Positions 28,003 through 38,668 are shown, numbered from the stretch's first letter. The stretch: DNA of 64,000 nucleotides from Hyphomicrobiales bacterium (GCA_028285595.1 JANQOW010000067.1:1-64000); one strand, 5' to 3'. Numbers and translations are program-made. Notes: generated by a model not told the origin, from the sequence alone.

Positions 28003-28106
28003 CTGATGGGTCGTTGCGTGGTTGGGGCGGGTGGCTGCCCTTATAGCAAAGAATTAAACAAGCGCGCGTAGTCTGTTCGCAATGGGCAACGAGCGGAGAC
28101 AGCGTG

Positions 28107-28910
28107 ATGTCTGAACAGCTAAACGAGGAAAGCGCCAGGGCTGCGCTGAAAAGAGCCGATGATCTGATCGAAGACGTGGTTGGCGGTGTGGTCAACATGG
28201 ATCGGGAAGATCAGGCGTTGTCGGAAGCGGATGTGCTCTTGAACCAGGCCTTGACCTTTTACCGTGGCGAGGGAAACACCCATCACGTTGCCGTCACCCT
28301 TGAAAGCATGGCCTATATGGAGCGCCACGGCCGGGCGAACATTGAGCGGGCCCGCGCGCTCTTCTTGGAAGCTGCCGAACTGTTTGAGCAGGTTGGTGAT
28401 GCCGGGGAACGCATTGCCGCGCTGCTCGAGCTTGGGGAAATGGACCCGCGCAATGCGAAAACGCAAGAGGCTGTGGACGCGCTGTTGCGTACCGGGCTCA
28501 GCGAAGATCCTCACCATACGGAAGATCCTGCGCGGTTGGCGGATGCGAAGTGGCGGGCCGGTGATGCAGACGGTGCGTTGGCGCTTTACGATGCCCTCGT
28601 GAACGAGGCCCTCACCCGCGACAGCAAAGCCCGCGCCGCGCGGCTGCTGCGCGATGTCGCCCGCATTCATGAAGACGGTAAGCGAGACAAAGTCGCTGCT
28701 GCGGACACGCTGGAGCGTGCGCTCAAGCTTGCCGAGGAAGGCAGCGACAAAGACGAAATCGGAGCGGCATTGCTGCGCCTCACCGATATTTGGGTTGAGC
28801 GCAACAAACCGAAAGTGGCCCGCGATTACTTCGAGCGCGTTGTGAACATGCGCGGGTTGCCGAGCTGGCAGAAAAAGCTCATCGGCCCCATGCGGATGTA
28901 CTTTAGCTGA
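28107..28910 (+). CDS. Helical/TPR-like protein of unknown function
   Basis: Repeating amphipathic helices (LNQALTFYRGEGNTHHVAVTLESMAYMERH...). Confidence 0.6.
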   Translation: MSEQLNEESARAALKRADDLIEDVVGGVVNMDREDQALSEADVLLNQALTFYRGEGNTHHVAVTLESMAYMERHGRANIERARALFLEAAELFEQVGDAGERIAALLELGEMDPRNAKTQEAVDALLRTGLSEDPHHTEDPARLADAKWRAGDADGALALYDALVNEALTRDSKARAARLLRDVARIHEDGKRDKVAAADTLERALKLAEEGSDKDEIGAALLRLTDIWVERNKPKVARDYFERVVNMRGLPSWQKKLIGPMRMYFS

Positions 28911-29817
28911 GGTGAGCGGCTTGGGGCGTTGCCTGCAGGGCCTTGCTCACAAAGTCCACAAAAACGCGGATCTTCGGCGAGAGCTGGCGGTTGCTGAGAT
29001 AAAGCGCGTAAATCGGTATTTCGCGACCGGCCTCAAACTCTTCAAGGACGGAAACCAGCCGACCATCGGCCAAAGCATCCTCCACCACGAACTCCGATAC
29101 GCTCAGTATGCCTGCCCCTGACAGGGCCGCCTCGCTCAGCACTTCTATCGTGTTGCAAGTGAGGCGTCCGGAGACCCGCAGCTTGGGCTGATCTGTGATC
29201 CCGTCGAAGTGCCATTCGTTATAGAACTGGGTCTCATCCTGGCGCACCAGACAGCTGTGCTGAGCAAGGTCGGCAGGTTTGCGCGGCGTGCCGTGTTCTG
29301 CCAGGTAGGCCGGTGACGCGCAGAACACGCGCTTGGTTGATTTGATCTTCCGGGCGATCAGCGTGGAATCTTCCAAGTTCCCGGAGCGAATGGCCACGTC
29401 TGTGCCCTCTGCCACCAGATCGACGAGCCCATCGGTGAGCTTTAGCTCAATATTGATGTGCGGATAGGTGCGCAGGAAGTCCGGGATGAGTTTGACCAGA
29501 TAGCGGTTGCCGAACGCATGGGAGGTTGTGACGCGCAGGCGTCCTTGCGGCTTGGCGTAGAGTTCGGCGGTTTCGCGCTCCGTATCCTCAATATCGGCGA
29601 TGATCTGCGATGCTCTCAGATAATAGGTCTCTCCCGGTTCCGTCAGACTGAGGCTTCTGGTGGTTCTGTTGAGGAGGCGCACCCCAAGGCGTTCCTCCAG
29701 ATTGCGGATCCGCCGGCTGACCGCCGAGGGGGTCATCTGCATCGTCTTCGCCGCCTCCGCAAAGCTGCCTTCGTCCACGACGTTGACAAGGACGGCCATG
29801 TCTGTGGTGTCCGCCAT
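28903..29817 (-). CDS. LysR-family transcriptional regulator
   Basis: FAEAAKTMQMTPSAVSRRIRNLEERLGVRLLNRTTRSLSLTEPGETYY. Confidence 0.93.
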   Translation of the reverse strand: MADTTDMAVLVNVVDEGSFAEAAKTMQMTPSAVSRRIRNLEERLGVRLLNRTTRSLSLTEPGETYYLRASQIIADIEDTERETAELYAKPQGRLRVTTSHAFGNRYLVKLIPDFLRTYPHINIELKLTDGLVDLVAEGTDVAIRSGNLEDSTLIARKIKSTKRVFCASPAYLAEHGTPRKPADLAQHSCLVRQDETQFYNEWHFDGITDQPKLRVSGRLTCNTIEVLSEAALSGAGILSVSEFVVEDALADGRLVSVLEEFEAGREIPIYALYLSNRQLSPKIRVFVDFVSKALQATPQAAHLS

Positions 29818-29949
29818 GAAATCCTCATTCATGATTTTAAATCACTAATGTAATGAAAAATGAGAGGATTATCAAATTTTGAGATTGAATTATGTTGGGT
29901 GCAGATGATTTCAATTGAGAGATCGCACAACGCGAAAAGGATCGCCCCC

Positions 29950-30150
29950 ATGCAAACGACAAAAACGAACGCACCCAGCTATCTGGATTTCAACGAGATT
30001 GAGGCCGCGATGGCTGTGGGGCGGAAAGAGCGTGCAAGGATCTTCGCCTCAGTTCTGAAAGCGCTGGGAGAACGGCTCTTCGGTGAGGCCGACCAGCACC
30101 AGGGTGACGCCGTGACGTCCCCGGGCTGCGTGGCCCAAGCCAGCCGCTGA
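29950..30150 (+). CDS. Small hypothetical protein (66 aa)
   Basis: ATG at 29950; MQTTKTNAPSYLDFNEIEAAMAVGRKERARIFASVLKALGERLFG; divergent from lysR. Confidence 0.5.
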   Translation: MQTTKTNAPSYLDFNEIEAAMAVGRKERARIFASVLKALGERLFGEADQHQGDAVTSPGCVAQASR

Positions 30151-30168
30151 ACGCGAGCCTGAGGGTGT

Positions 30169-32682
30169 TTATGCCCTCAGGCGCTCGTTCTCCGGATCGA
30201 ACGGGGATTCCTCGATCACCGTGGCGTCATAGAGGTCGCCGAGAAGCTTGATCTGCAGCTTGGTGCCCACGTCGCCTTTGTCCGGCTGAACCATGGCCAG
30301 TGCCAACGACTTGCCTACGCGCCAGCCATAGCCGCCTGAGGTGGCCCGGCCGACGAGCGTGCCGGAGGTGTCATAGATGGCTTCGGAGCCTCGGGCATCC
30401 ACATCCTTCACGCCATGCACGTCCAGGGTCACATAGCGCCAGGCGTCTCCCGCCCCGTGGCGTTCCACCAGCTTATCACGGCCCAGGAACTGGCCCTTAT
30501 TGGGGTGGACAAAACGGTCGAGGCCGGATTCGTAAGCCGAATACTCAATAGAAAGCTCGCGCCCGATCAGCCGGTAGGACTTCTCAATGGCCATCAGCGT
30601 CATCGCCCGGATGCCGAAGGGTTTGATGCCATGTTCGGCGCCCGCTTCCATCACCAGATCGAAGATCTTGTTCTGCATCTCGATCGGGTGGTGCAGTTCC
30701 CAGCCGAGTTCGCCCACGAAGTTGACCCTAAGCGCATGGGCCTGAGCAATGCCCACATTGATGAACTTGCCGGTGAGCCACTTGAAGTTGTCCGTTGAAA
30801 GATCGGTGTCGGTGAGCTTTTGCAGGATGTCGCGGGATTTTGGCCCGGCCAGGACCAGCACGCCATATTGGGTGGTGATGAGCTGCAGGTTCACGCCGCC
30901 GTCTTCCGGCAGAAGCTTGTTCAAGACATCCCAGTCATGCCGCTCAAAGGCGCCGGGACCCACCAGGTAGTAGTCGCCTTCGCCTTTCTTGTAGACTGTG
31001 AATTCGGAGCGCACGCCGCCTTCTGAGGTGAGCAGGTGGCACAGCCCCACGCGGCCGATGCCCTTCGGGATCCGGTTGGCGAGGATGCTGTCCAGCCATT
31101 CTGCGGCCTTGGGCCCGGTCACGGCATATTTCGCGAAGGCCGACATGTCCAAAAGGCCGGCATTTTCGGTGACGTTCTTCACCTCATTGCCCACATGCTC
31201 GAAGTAATTGGAGCGGCGGAACGACCAGAGCTCCTTGACCTTCTCGCCTTCGGCCGGCGGGGCATAGTTCTCCTTGGTGATCACATCGGGCCGGTCGATT
31301 TCGCTCTCTTCAAAACCATAGCCTTCCGGGGCAAACCAGTTGGGCCGCTCCCAGCCGTAAACCTGGCCGAAGACGGCGCCAAGCGCCTTCATGCGGTCGT
31401 AGCAGGGGGAGGTTTTGAGAGGCCGTGCGTCCCAACGCTCTTCGTCCGGGTAGTGGGGCGTGAAAACGTTGCGATAGGCTTCCTCGTTCTTGGTTTTCAG
31501 ATAGCCGCGCGCGGCATAAGGGCCAAAGCGGCGCGGGTCGACACCGATCATGTCGATGGTGGGCTCGCCCTCCACGATCCACTCGGCCAGTTGCCAGCCG
31601 GCACCGCCTGCGGCGGTGACACCGAACGAGTGGCCTTCGTTGAGCCACAGGTTCCGTTTGCCCCAGGCCGGGCCGATAATCGGCGAGCCGTCAGGCGTAT
31701 AGCAGATGGCGCCGTTATAAACCTGCTTGATGCCGGCTTCGCCGAAGGCCGGCACCCGTTCTATGCAGCTTTCAATATGGGGGGCGATGCGGTCGAGATC
31801 TTCCTGGAAGAGCTCATATTCGGCATCATCGGCCGGGCCGTCCACGTAGCAAACCGGGGCGCCGGGCTCATAGGGCCCAAGGATGAGGCCACCGGCTTCC
31901 TCGCGCATGTACCAGGCCGAATCCGCATCGCGCAGCACGCCCATTTCCGGCAGGCCCTGTTCCTGGCGGGCTTTGATTTCGGGGTGGGCTTCGGTGACGA
32001 TATATTGGTGCTCCACGGGGATTACCGGAATGTCGAGGCCCAGCATCTCGCCGGTTTGGCGCACGAAGTTACCGGTGGCGGTGACCAGGTGCTCGCAGGT
32101 GATGTCGCCCTTGTCGGTCTTCACCAGCCACTCGCCATTTGCCTTTTGCTCAAAGCCGATAACCCGTGTCTTGCGGTAGATCTCTGCCCCACCGTCGCGC
32201 GCGCCCTTGGCCATGGCCTGGGTCAGGTCGGCCGGCTGCACGTAGCCGTCTTCAGGGTGCTGGATGGCGCCGATCAGCCCATCAGTGTTGCAGAGCGGCC
32301 AGATCTCTTTGACTTGCTCCGGCGTCAGCACGCGCACGTCCACGTCGATGGTCTCGGCAATTCCGGCGTAGTACTTGAACTCGTCCATGCGGTCCTGGGT
32401 TTGGGCGAGGCGGATGTTGGACACCCGGCGCAGGCCCACATGCTGGCCGGTTTCTTCTTCCAGGCTGGCATAAAGGTTGACCGATTTCTGGTGAATCTTG
32501 CCGACCGAGTAGCTGACGTTGAAGAGGGGCAAGAGCCCGGCCGCATGCCAGGTGGAGCCGGACGTGAGCTCATTGCGTTCAATCAGCACCACATCGCTCC
32601 AGCCCTTCTTGACCAGAGCATAGAGCGTACCAACACCAACAACCCCGCCGCCTACGACGACCACACGTGCATGAGATTTCAT
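30169..32682 (-). CDS. FAD-dependent oxidoreductase + GcvT/aminomethyltransferase fusion (dimethylglycine/sarcosine dehydrogenase-like)
   Basis: VVVVGGGVVGVGTLYAL Rossmann motif, STWHAAGLLP, C-terminal GcvT (GDYYLVGPGAFERHDW, NFVGELGWELHHP). Confidence 0.9.
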   Translation of the reverse strand: MKSHARVVVVGGGVVGVGTLYALVKKGWSDVVLIERNELTSGSTWHAAGLLPLFNVSYSVGKIHQKSVNLYASLEEETGQHVGLRRVSNIRLAQTQDRMDEFKYYAGIAETIDVDVRVLTPEQVKEIWPLCNTDGLIGAIQHPEDGYVQPADLTQAMAKGARDGGAEIYRKTRVIGFEQKANGEWLVKTDKGDITCEHLVTATGNFVRQTGEMLGLDIPVIPVEHQYIVTEAHPEIKARQEQGLPEMGVLRDADSAWYMREEAGGLILGPYEPGAPVCYVDGPADDAEYELFQEDLDRIAPHIESCIERVPAFGEAGIKQVYNGAICYTPDGSPIIGPAWGKRNLWLNEGHSFGVTAAGGAGWQLAEWIVEGEPTIDMIGVDPRRFGPYAARGYLKTKNEEAYRNVFTPHYPDEERWDARPLKTSPCYDRMKALGAVFGQVYGWERPNWFAPEGYGFEESEIDRPDVITKENYAPPAEGEKVKELWSFRRSNYFEHVGNEVKNVTENAGLLDMSAFAKYAVTGPKAAEWLDSILANRIPKGIGRVGLCHLLTSEGGVRSEFTVYKKGEGDYYLVGPGAFERHDWDVLNKLLPEDGGVNLQLITTQYGVLVLAGPKSRDILQKLTDTDLSTDNFKWLTGKFINVGIAQAHALRVNFVGELGWELHHPIEMQNKIFDLVMEAGAEHGIKPFGIRAMTLMAIEKSYRLIGRELSIEYSAYESGLDRFVHPNKGQFLGRDKLVERHGAGDAWRYVTLDVHGVKDVDARGSEAIYDTSGTLVGRATSGGYGWRVGKSLALAMVQPDKGDVGTKLQIKLLGDLYDATVIEESPFDPENERLRA

Positions 32683-32846
32683 TCGTCCAGATCCTTGCCC
32701 GAAATCCTGGCGCAAATCGCCAGGCGCGGCGCCACAATATCTGCCCTTACGCGCCCGGCGTAAAGATTAGCGACGGGTGGGTTGTAGAATCCGACACTGA
32801 AGAGGGTTTGGTGAGCTGAGATCAGTAAAGATGAGCTCTGATCACC

Positions 32847-33257
32847 CTAAAGCCCCTGACCGCCATAGCCCACCGCCAGGTCTCTGCGGGCAGACCGGAT
32901 GGAGACCGAATAGCCCGCCACAACGTCGATAAACGCGATCACCATGATCAGGAAGAAGGTGGATGTGGCCGCCTCGCGCACAATGATGAACTCCACCAGG
33001 CAGGCGATGAACACCAGGGTGGACAGCAAGTGGTCCAAGATGGTGCCGGCCCCTGTTCTTGTGGCCTTCAGCACTTCGATGAACAGAAGGAACAAGGCGG
33101 CGCTGATCAACATATCCGACACGGTGAGGCTCCAGAGGGCGCCTGAGGTCATGTTGATCGATAAAATCACGTGGCCCAGTTGTTGAACGCCACTCGTGAA
33201 CACCACGGCGTTGTAGCCGATGAGCACCAGAAGGATCATGGGGAATGCGAAAATCAT
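32847..33257 (-). CDS. Integral membrane protein, unknown function
   Basis: Four hydrophobic segments; start MIFAFPMILLVLIGYNAVVF. Confidence 0.65.
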   Translation of the reverse strand: MIFAFPMILLVLIGYNAVVFTSGVQQLGHVILSINMTSGALWSLTVSDMLISAALFLLFIEVLKATRTGAGTILDHLLSTLVFIACLVEFIIVREAATSTFFLIMVIAFIDVVAGYSVSIRSARRDLAVGYGGQGL

Positions 33258-33487
33258 TGTTCAGGGCCTCGCGGATCAATGGGTGAGCGAAGCTATCAGA
33301 AACTGCTGCTTCGGACAGCCCAAAATGAGAGGACGTTGCTTCCGGAGCGGGTTCACGTTTCATCACGCGGAATGATCATAACGTCAGACGTTTTCATTTG
33401 CGCAGAGCTCACTAATCTGCTTGCACAGCTGAGGAGTTTGGACACGCATCCCACGATCTCATGTCCAGTCCCACCTGGAGACGGATC

Positions 33488-34339
33488 ATGACACTCAAGA
33501 CCAATAATAAGAAGGCGATCATTGTGACGGGGGCAGGTTCCGGCATTGGCCTGGCCAGTTGTGAATTGCTGGTTGAGAGAGGCTTTCAGGTGTTCGGCGG
33601 CATCAGGCCTGGGGGCGATGACGGACCGGTGCTGAATGCCGGCGCGGTCCCGGTTGCGCTTGACGTTACGAGCCCAGCGAGCCTGAAAGCGGCGTTGAGC
33701 ACAGTTGAGCGCAACATTGGGGACAATGAGGTGTGGGGACTTGTCAACTCGGCGGGTGTTGTGGCCGCAGGACCGGCTGAATTGCAGGACATTGAGGAGG
33801 TGCGCAATCTGTTCGACGTGAATGTGATCGGCGTGCTCGCCACGGTTCAGACATTCCTGCCGCTCATCCGTCAGGCCAGGGGCAGAATAGTCACCCTAAG
33901 CTCATTGTCTGGCCTTCTTGCGGTCCCCTTCCTGGGGCCTTACTGTGCGTCGAAGGCGGCGATCGAATCTCTATCTGACAGTATGCGCCGGGAGCTTCAC
34001 CCGTTGGGTGTTGACGTTGTGGTGGTGCAACCTGGAGCAACACGAACCGGCATGTGGAACAAGGCGGAAAAGATTGATTTGGCGCCCTTTGCCGGCACGC
34101 CCTACGGCGAGGCCACAGCGAAAATGAAGAACGAGGCTGTTGGCAAAGGGCACCGCGGGCAATCACCGCAGAAGGTTGCCGAAGCGGTTCATCTGGCGCT
34201 CACAGCACAAAAGCCGCCGACCCGGATTCGGGTGCAGCGTAAGCGCTCTTCACGCCTGCTTTATTCTCTTCTGCCTTGGCTTCCCGACAGCATCGTCGAT
34301 CGCAAGATCGCCGACGCTGTTTGGGGCGATCTGAAATGA
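33488..34339 (+). CDS. Short-chain dehydrogenase/reductase
   Basis: VTGAGSGIGLASCELL, NSAGV, YCASKAAIESL. Confidence 0.9.
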   Translation: MTLKTNNKKAIIVTGAGSGIGLASCELLVERGFQVFGGIRPGGDDGPVLNAGAVPVALDVTSPASLKAALSTVERNIGDNEVWGLVNSAGVVAAGPAELQDIEEVRNLFDVNVIGVLATVQTFLPLIRQARGRIVTLSSLSGLLAVPFLGPYCASKAAIESLSDSMRRELHPLGVDVVVVQPGATRTGMWNKAEKIDLAPFAGTPYGEATAKMKNEAVGKGHRGQSPQKVAEAVHLALTAQKPPTRIRVQRKRSSRLLYSLLPWLPDSIVDRKIADAVWGDLK

Positions 34340-34369
34340 TCGCGCAGGGTCACTAAGTAGGCGAGCCGA

Positions 34370-36064
34370 GTGATTTCCATCTTTAAAATCTTCTTTGGGG
34401 CTAAGCGCACAAGACCTTTCATTGTGTTGGCGAGCCTGCTCGTTGCCGGGTTCTTCGAGTTTGTGTCTATCGGGGCCCTGCTCCCCTTGATTGCGCAGAT
34501 TGGGGGAACGGACACGGCCAGCACCTCAGAATTGAGCAAAATCACCAAAGAGATCTTCGCGTTCTTCTCTATCGAGACGGACCTGGTTTCGATTGTTTTG
34601 GTGATCGTCTCGACAATGGTCTTGAAGGGGGTCATTGCGTTTGCCGCGCTGGGATATGTCAGCTATGCGATCGCGGATGCCGTGTCGGCGATGCGCTCGC
34701 AACTGGTGCGTCACTTCCTGGACGCCAAGTGGAGCTACTATGCAGATCAACGCGTGGGGCGTATTGCCAATGCGCTGTCAAACGATGCAACCCGCGCCGG
34801 GACGGCTTACCAGCGCGCAGCGCGGTTTGTGGCCTACTTCGTTCAAGCCATCGTCTATATCAGTGCCGCCATCCTGATTTCCGGAGAGTTGGCGCTGGTG
34901 GGCGCCTCGGTCGGTGGGGCCCTGCTGGTGGCGACGTCCTGGATCGTCAAGATTTCGCGCAAGGCGGGGTACAAGCAGACCGACAGCACATCGGAATTGA
35001 CCACGCTCATTGCCGATACGATGAACAATATCAAGCCGCTGAAAGCCATGGACCGGCAGACGCTGTTTCTGGATCTGTTTGCGGCCAATATCCAGGTGTT
35101 GCGGGGCTCTCTCATCCGCCAGGGGCTGGCGACCTATGGCCGGCATTATGCCCATTACATATTGATGTCCCTGTTCCTTGGGGGCTCGATATACATCGCT
35201 GTGGACACGCTCAAGATCCCGCTTTCTGAGCTCGTGGTGTCTGGGGTTGTTTTCTTCCAGGTCACCTCCATCGTGTCGAAGCTCCAGGGAACGCTGCAGG
35301 ATGCCGCTCAGTTGGAGAGCGCATTTTGGCGGGTGGACGAGCTTTTGAACACAACCAAAGCGGCTGAAGAAGTGAATGAGGGAACGCGGTCAGGCCAGCT
35401 CTCAAAGGAGATCAACTTGCAGAATGTGAGTTTCTCGCATGGCCAATCGCTGATTGTGCACAATGTAAACCTGCACATCCCCGCCAATAAGATCACCGTT
35501 TTGCAAGGGCCTTCGGGCTCGGGGAAGACCACGCTGATCGACCTGATCATCGGCTTGCACAAGCCCGACACCGGGAGCGTTGAGATCGATGGGGTTCCCC
35601 TTGGCGAGATCAATCTGAAGGATTGGCGGCAGAAGATCGGTTATGTGCCGCAAGAGCTCAACCTCTTCCACACCTCGATCCGGCGGAACATCACGCTGGG
35701 CGATGAAACGGTCAGCGATGAAGACATTCTCAAAGCCCTGACCCTTGCCGGAGGGGCTGAGTTCGTGCTCGGACTGCCCGAGGGGCTCGATACGGTGGCC
35801 GGCGAGCTCGGCACCAAACTGTCGGGTGGCCAGAGACAGCGGATTGCGCTCGCGCGCGCCCTGATCAACCGGCCTCTGTTGGTCATCTTGGATGAAGTCA
35901 CCAGCGCGCTCGATCCTGAAACCGAGGCAGACATTGTTGCCAAGATCGGCGAATTGTCGGGCGAGTTTACGATCATTGCGGTCACACATCGCCCGGCGTG
36001 GGTTGAAGCCGCCGACAAGCTCTACAAGATCTCCGAAGGCGTCGCCGAAGAAGTCGCCGCCTGA
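34370..36064 (+). CDS. ABC exporter, fused permease/ATPase
   Basis: N-terminal six-TM domain; GPSGSGKTTLIDLIIGL, LSGGQRQRIALARAL, LVILDEVTSALD; GTG start. Confidence 0.9.
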   Translation: MISIFKIFFGAKRTRPFIVLASLLVAGFFEFVSIGALLPLIAQIGGTDTASTSELSKITKEIFAFFSIETDLVSIVLVIVSTMVLKGVIAFAALGYVSYAIADAVSAMRSQLVRHFLDAKWSYYADQRVGRIANALSNDATRAGTAYQRAARFVAYFVQAIVYISAAILISGELALVGASVGGALLVATSWIVKISRKAGYKQTDSTSELTTLIADTMNNIKPLKAMDRQTLFLDLFAANIQVLRGSLIRQGLATYGRHYAHYILMSLFLGGSIYIAVDTLKIPLSELVVSGVVFFQVTSIVSKLQGTLQDAAQLESAFWRVDELLNTTKAAEEVNEGTRSGQLSKEINLQNVSFSHGQSLIVHNVNLHIPANKITVLQGPSGSGKTTLIDLIIGLHKPDTGSVEIDGVPLGEINLKDWRQKIGYVPQELNLFHTSIRRNITLGDETVSDEDILKALTLAGGAEFVLGLPEGLDTVAGELGTKLSGGQRQRIALARALINRPLLVILDEVTSALDPETEADIVAKIGELSGEFTIIAVTHRPAWVEAADKLYKISEGVAEEVAA

Positions 36065-36257
36065 GGTGTTGCAGAAACGGGCTCGGCTTGCGTCCGCTGC
36101 CGGCCGTACTCTGTTCAAGCCGCCTTGTTCGCAATAGGTGTTTTCTATTGCCGGAGCTTTTGTAATCAATTTGCCGTCCACCCGCAGGCGCACCACGTGC
36201 TGCTCAAAGCAAACCCGAATAATGAGTGTTTGCCGTCTGTCGGAGGAGTGTGGACAA

Positions 36258-37274
36258 ATGAACCGGTTCAAGAACATTCTGGTGTTATGTCAGGAAGATA
36301 GCCAAGTGAAATTCGCACTTGAGCGCGCGCGCAGTCTTGCAAGCGCGAACGGTGCGCAGATCACGCTTCTGGATGTTGTCGATCTCGATCAGCGGGACGT
36401 GGACGATGTTCTTTCAGGGCTGTCGCACCAGACGCCCCAAGAGCTGAAGCAGCATATCGAGCACTACCACCAGGACCGCCTGGATCACCTCGCGGCTGAG
36501 TTCGAACGCGATGGTCTTCTCGTCACGACCAAGGTGGTGCACGGCGTGCCCTTTGTTGAGACGATCCGCGCCGTGCTCCGCGATGGCTATGACCTTGTCA
36601 TGAAGGGCGCCAACGTCAATCCGGCCACCCAGCGCTCGGTCTTTCTGGGGTTAGACCTTCATCTGATGCGCAAATGTCCGTGTCCGGTGATGATCGTCAA
36701 CGAGCCCTTGATCAGCGACCGGTCCCGTATCCTTGCCGCGGTCGATCCTGACACCGACGATGTCAATAAGGATTGCGTCAACCGTTTGATCCTTGATTTG
36801 GCGGCGTCACTGTCCACCTCACCTGAATCGAACCTGCATGTGGCGCACGCGTGGCGGATCGAGGAGGAACATGCTTTGCTGACCAGCAGCCTGATTAATG
36901 CAAGCCCAGAGGAGATCAGGAAGATCAAGCAGAAGAAGCGGGCCAAGCGTGTTCAGGAACTCGATCAGCTCTTGTCCGAAACCCCGGCCACCCCAACTGG
37001 TTGCGACGTTCATATGATGCAAGGCCATGCGGGGGATGTGATCCCGATGCTGGCTGCAAAGTTTCAGGTCGATCTGGTTGTCATGGGAACCGTCAGCCGC
37101 ACCGATATTGGCGGCCTGTTCATCGGAAGCACCGCGGAGACCATAATCAGCCGGCTTGAGTGCTCGATCCTGGCCGTCAAGCCGCCGGAATTCCAGACAC
37201 CCATCGCCCTGGGAGATGCCTTGAGCATCGGCAGCACGGAAGCGCGCTTGGAAGACGCGCGCGCCGCAGCCTAA
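36258..37274 (+). CDS. Tandem-domain universal stress protein
   Basis: Two UspA domains; MKGANVN...CPCPVMIVNEP and LVVMGTVSRTDIGGLFIGSTAETIISRLECSILAVKPP. Confidence 0.9.
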   Translation: MNRFKNILVLCQEDSQVKFALERARSLASANGAQITLLDVVDLDQRDVDDVLSGLSHQTPQELKQHIEHYHQDRLDHLAAEFERDGLLVTTKVVHGVPFVETIRAVLRDGYDLVMKGANVNPATQRSVFLGLDLHLMRKCPCPVMIVNEPLISDRSRILAAVDPDTDDVNKDCVNRLILDLAASLSTSPESNLHVAHAWRIEEEHALLTSSLINASPEEIRKIKQKKRAKRVQELDQLLSETPATPTGCDVHMMQGHAGDVIPMLAAKFQVDLVVMGTVSRTDIGGLFIGSTAETIISRLECSILAVKPPEFQTPIALGDALSIGSTEARLEDARAAA

Positions 37275-37314
37275 AGGCGCTTGCGGCTGGCAAACTGCCG
37301 CGCCCAACACTCAA

Positions 37315-37356
37315 GAAATCAAAAGAAAAAGGCCGGTCCTTTCCAGGGCCGGCCTT
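37315..37356 (-). terminator. Rho-independent terminator downstream of rpmF
   Basis: Minus strand AAGGCCGG-N12-CCGGCCTT followed by TTTCTTTT. Confidence 0.8.
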
Positions 37357-37382
37357 CCTTATCTCATGCGCAAAGGCGACGA

Positions 37383-37568
37383 TTAGATATCGTCTTTGGG
37401 CTCCAGCACCTGGCGACCGCGATACATGCCCGTTTTCAGGTCAATGTGATGAGGACGGTGCAATTCACCGGTTTTCTTGTCCTCAACATAAGTGCGGGTT
37501 TCCTTGGTGTGGCCCGAACGGCGATGTCCACGCTTTTGCGACGTGATCTTACTCTTAGGCACAGCCAT
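37383..37568 (-). CDS. rpmF: 50S ribosomal protein L32
   Basis: [55 protein letters not shown]. Confidence 0.95.
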   Translation of the reverse strand: MAVPKSKITSQKRGHRRSGHTKETRTYVEDKKTGELHRPHHIDLKTGMYRGRQVLEPKDDI

Positions 37569-37805
37569 GATAGAATTCTCCAAAAACATGCGGCCGCTGG
37601 CGGGCAGCGGCCGGTTGCTTGGCGCGCCTTATAATCTGATCTGCAGCAAAAAGCCAGTACTGTTTGGCCGCAGTCTCACGCCAAAAACGGCAACGAGACT
37701 GCGCTTGAAAAGAGACCAGATCTTAATCAGTTTCACACAAGACGAAGCCGCTAGGTTGCCTGTTTAAGGCAGGTCAAAAGCTACGCCTCAGGTGGGCACG
37801 TTCAT

Positions 37806-38219
37806 ATGAACCAGATTGATACCGTGTTGATCGTGGACGACGACCCGATCGCGCGTGCCATTTATCAATCCCATTTGACCAACGCAGGGGTGCGTTCCGT
37901 TCAGGAAGCGGCTTCAGGCCGGGAAGCCGTTCAGATGCTTGCGCAGATGCCCGGCGGGCCTCAACTGCTCATTCTTGATCTCAACATGCCCGAGATGGAC
38001 GGGATCGAGATGCTCAAGCACCTGCATCATATCGGGTACGCGGGGCGGCTGGTGATCGGCAGCGCATCGCATCGCGCAAACCAGCAAAGCGCGCTGAAAC
38101 TGGCCGAGATCTATGGCCTGAATCTCATCGGCTTCATCTCAAAGCCGCTCACGAAACGCAAATTGGATGAAGCTTTGCCGTCACCGCAGGAACAACCGAT
38201 GGGGCAGCTCACAGGCTAG
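37806..38219 (+). CDS. Single-domain response regulator (receiver)
   Basis: VLIVDDDPIARAIY, LLILDLNMPEMDGIEML, ISKPL. Confidence 0.9.
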   Translation: MNQIDTVLIVDDDPIARAIYQSHLTNAGVRSVQEAASGREAVQMLAQMPGGPQLLILDLNMPEMDGIEMLKHLHHIGYAGRLVIGSASHRANQQSALKLAEIYGLNLIGFISKPLTKRKLDEALPSPQEQPMGQLTG

Positions 38220-38497
38220 AGAGGTCGCTCGCGGGCGCGCTTCATTAAAAGTTTAATGGATGTGTTGGCGGTTCTTAAACATCTCGCCCGCAAAATAACC
38301 TGTGTTCACAACATGATCCACCGTGATCGACGCGGCGTAGAAGGGATTATGGGGCGAACTATTTTCCGCACGGGATCAACCAAAAAGAGTGCAACTGAGC
38401 ACCCTTGCTGGCGCGGGCTCACTGTAACGAGTCTGGAGTTGGGTATGAGACCTAGTGCGAATACTCCCGGCCGGGGTAAACTGGGGGCTGTGGTGTA

Positions 38498-38668
38498 ATG
38501 ACGGCAAACTCTCCAAACAGGTTGGCAGAGATTGAGGGCATTGTGGAGCTGACAAGATCAGCCCGCGAGAAGGCTCTCGAAATAGATCTGACCTTCGAGG
38601 CTTACCTGCTGCACACCGCGCTTGTGGCCCTCATGGAACAATTAGAGCTCGAGGACGGGCACCGCTAG
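38498..38668 (+). CDS. Small helical protein, 56 aa (not in ORF track), paralogue of the 39268-39462 product
   Basis: MTANSPNRLAEIEGIVELTRSAREKALEIDLTFEAYLLHTALVALMEQLELEDGHR; shares (L/K)xFEAYLLxxAxxALxEQL with the other copy. Confidence 0.65.
   Translation: MTANSPNRLAEIEGIVELTRSAREKALEIDLTFEAYLLHTALVALMEQLELEDGHR

Noticed and set aside
31036-32763. 575-aa plus-strand ORF
   Set aside because: Shadow ORF of the FAD/GcvT dehydrogenase gene in high-GC DNA.
32842-33366. 174-aa minus-strand ORF overlapping 32847-33257
   Set aside because: Alternative frame of the membrane-protein gene; the 136-aa frame has the hydrophobic profile of a real protein.
38256-38498. 80-aa ORF just before the small helical protein gene
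   Set aside because: No recognisable features; its stop overlaps the likely real start at 38498.
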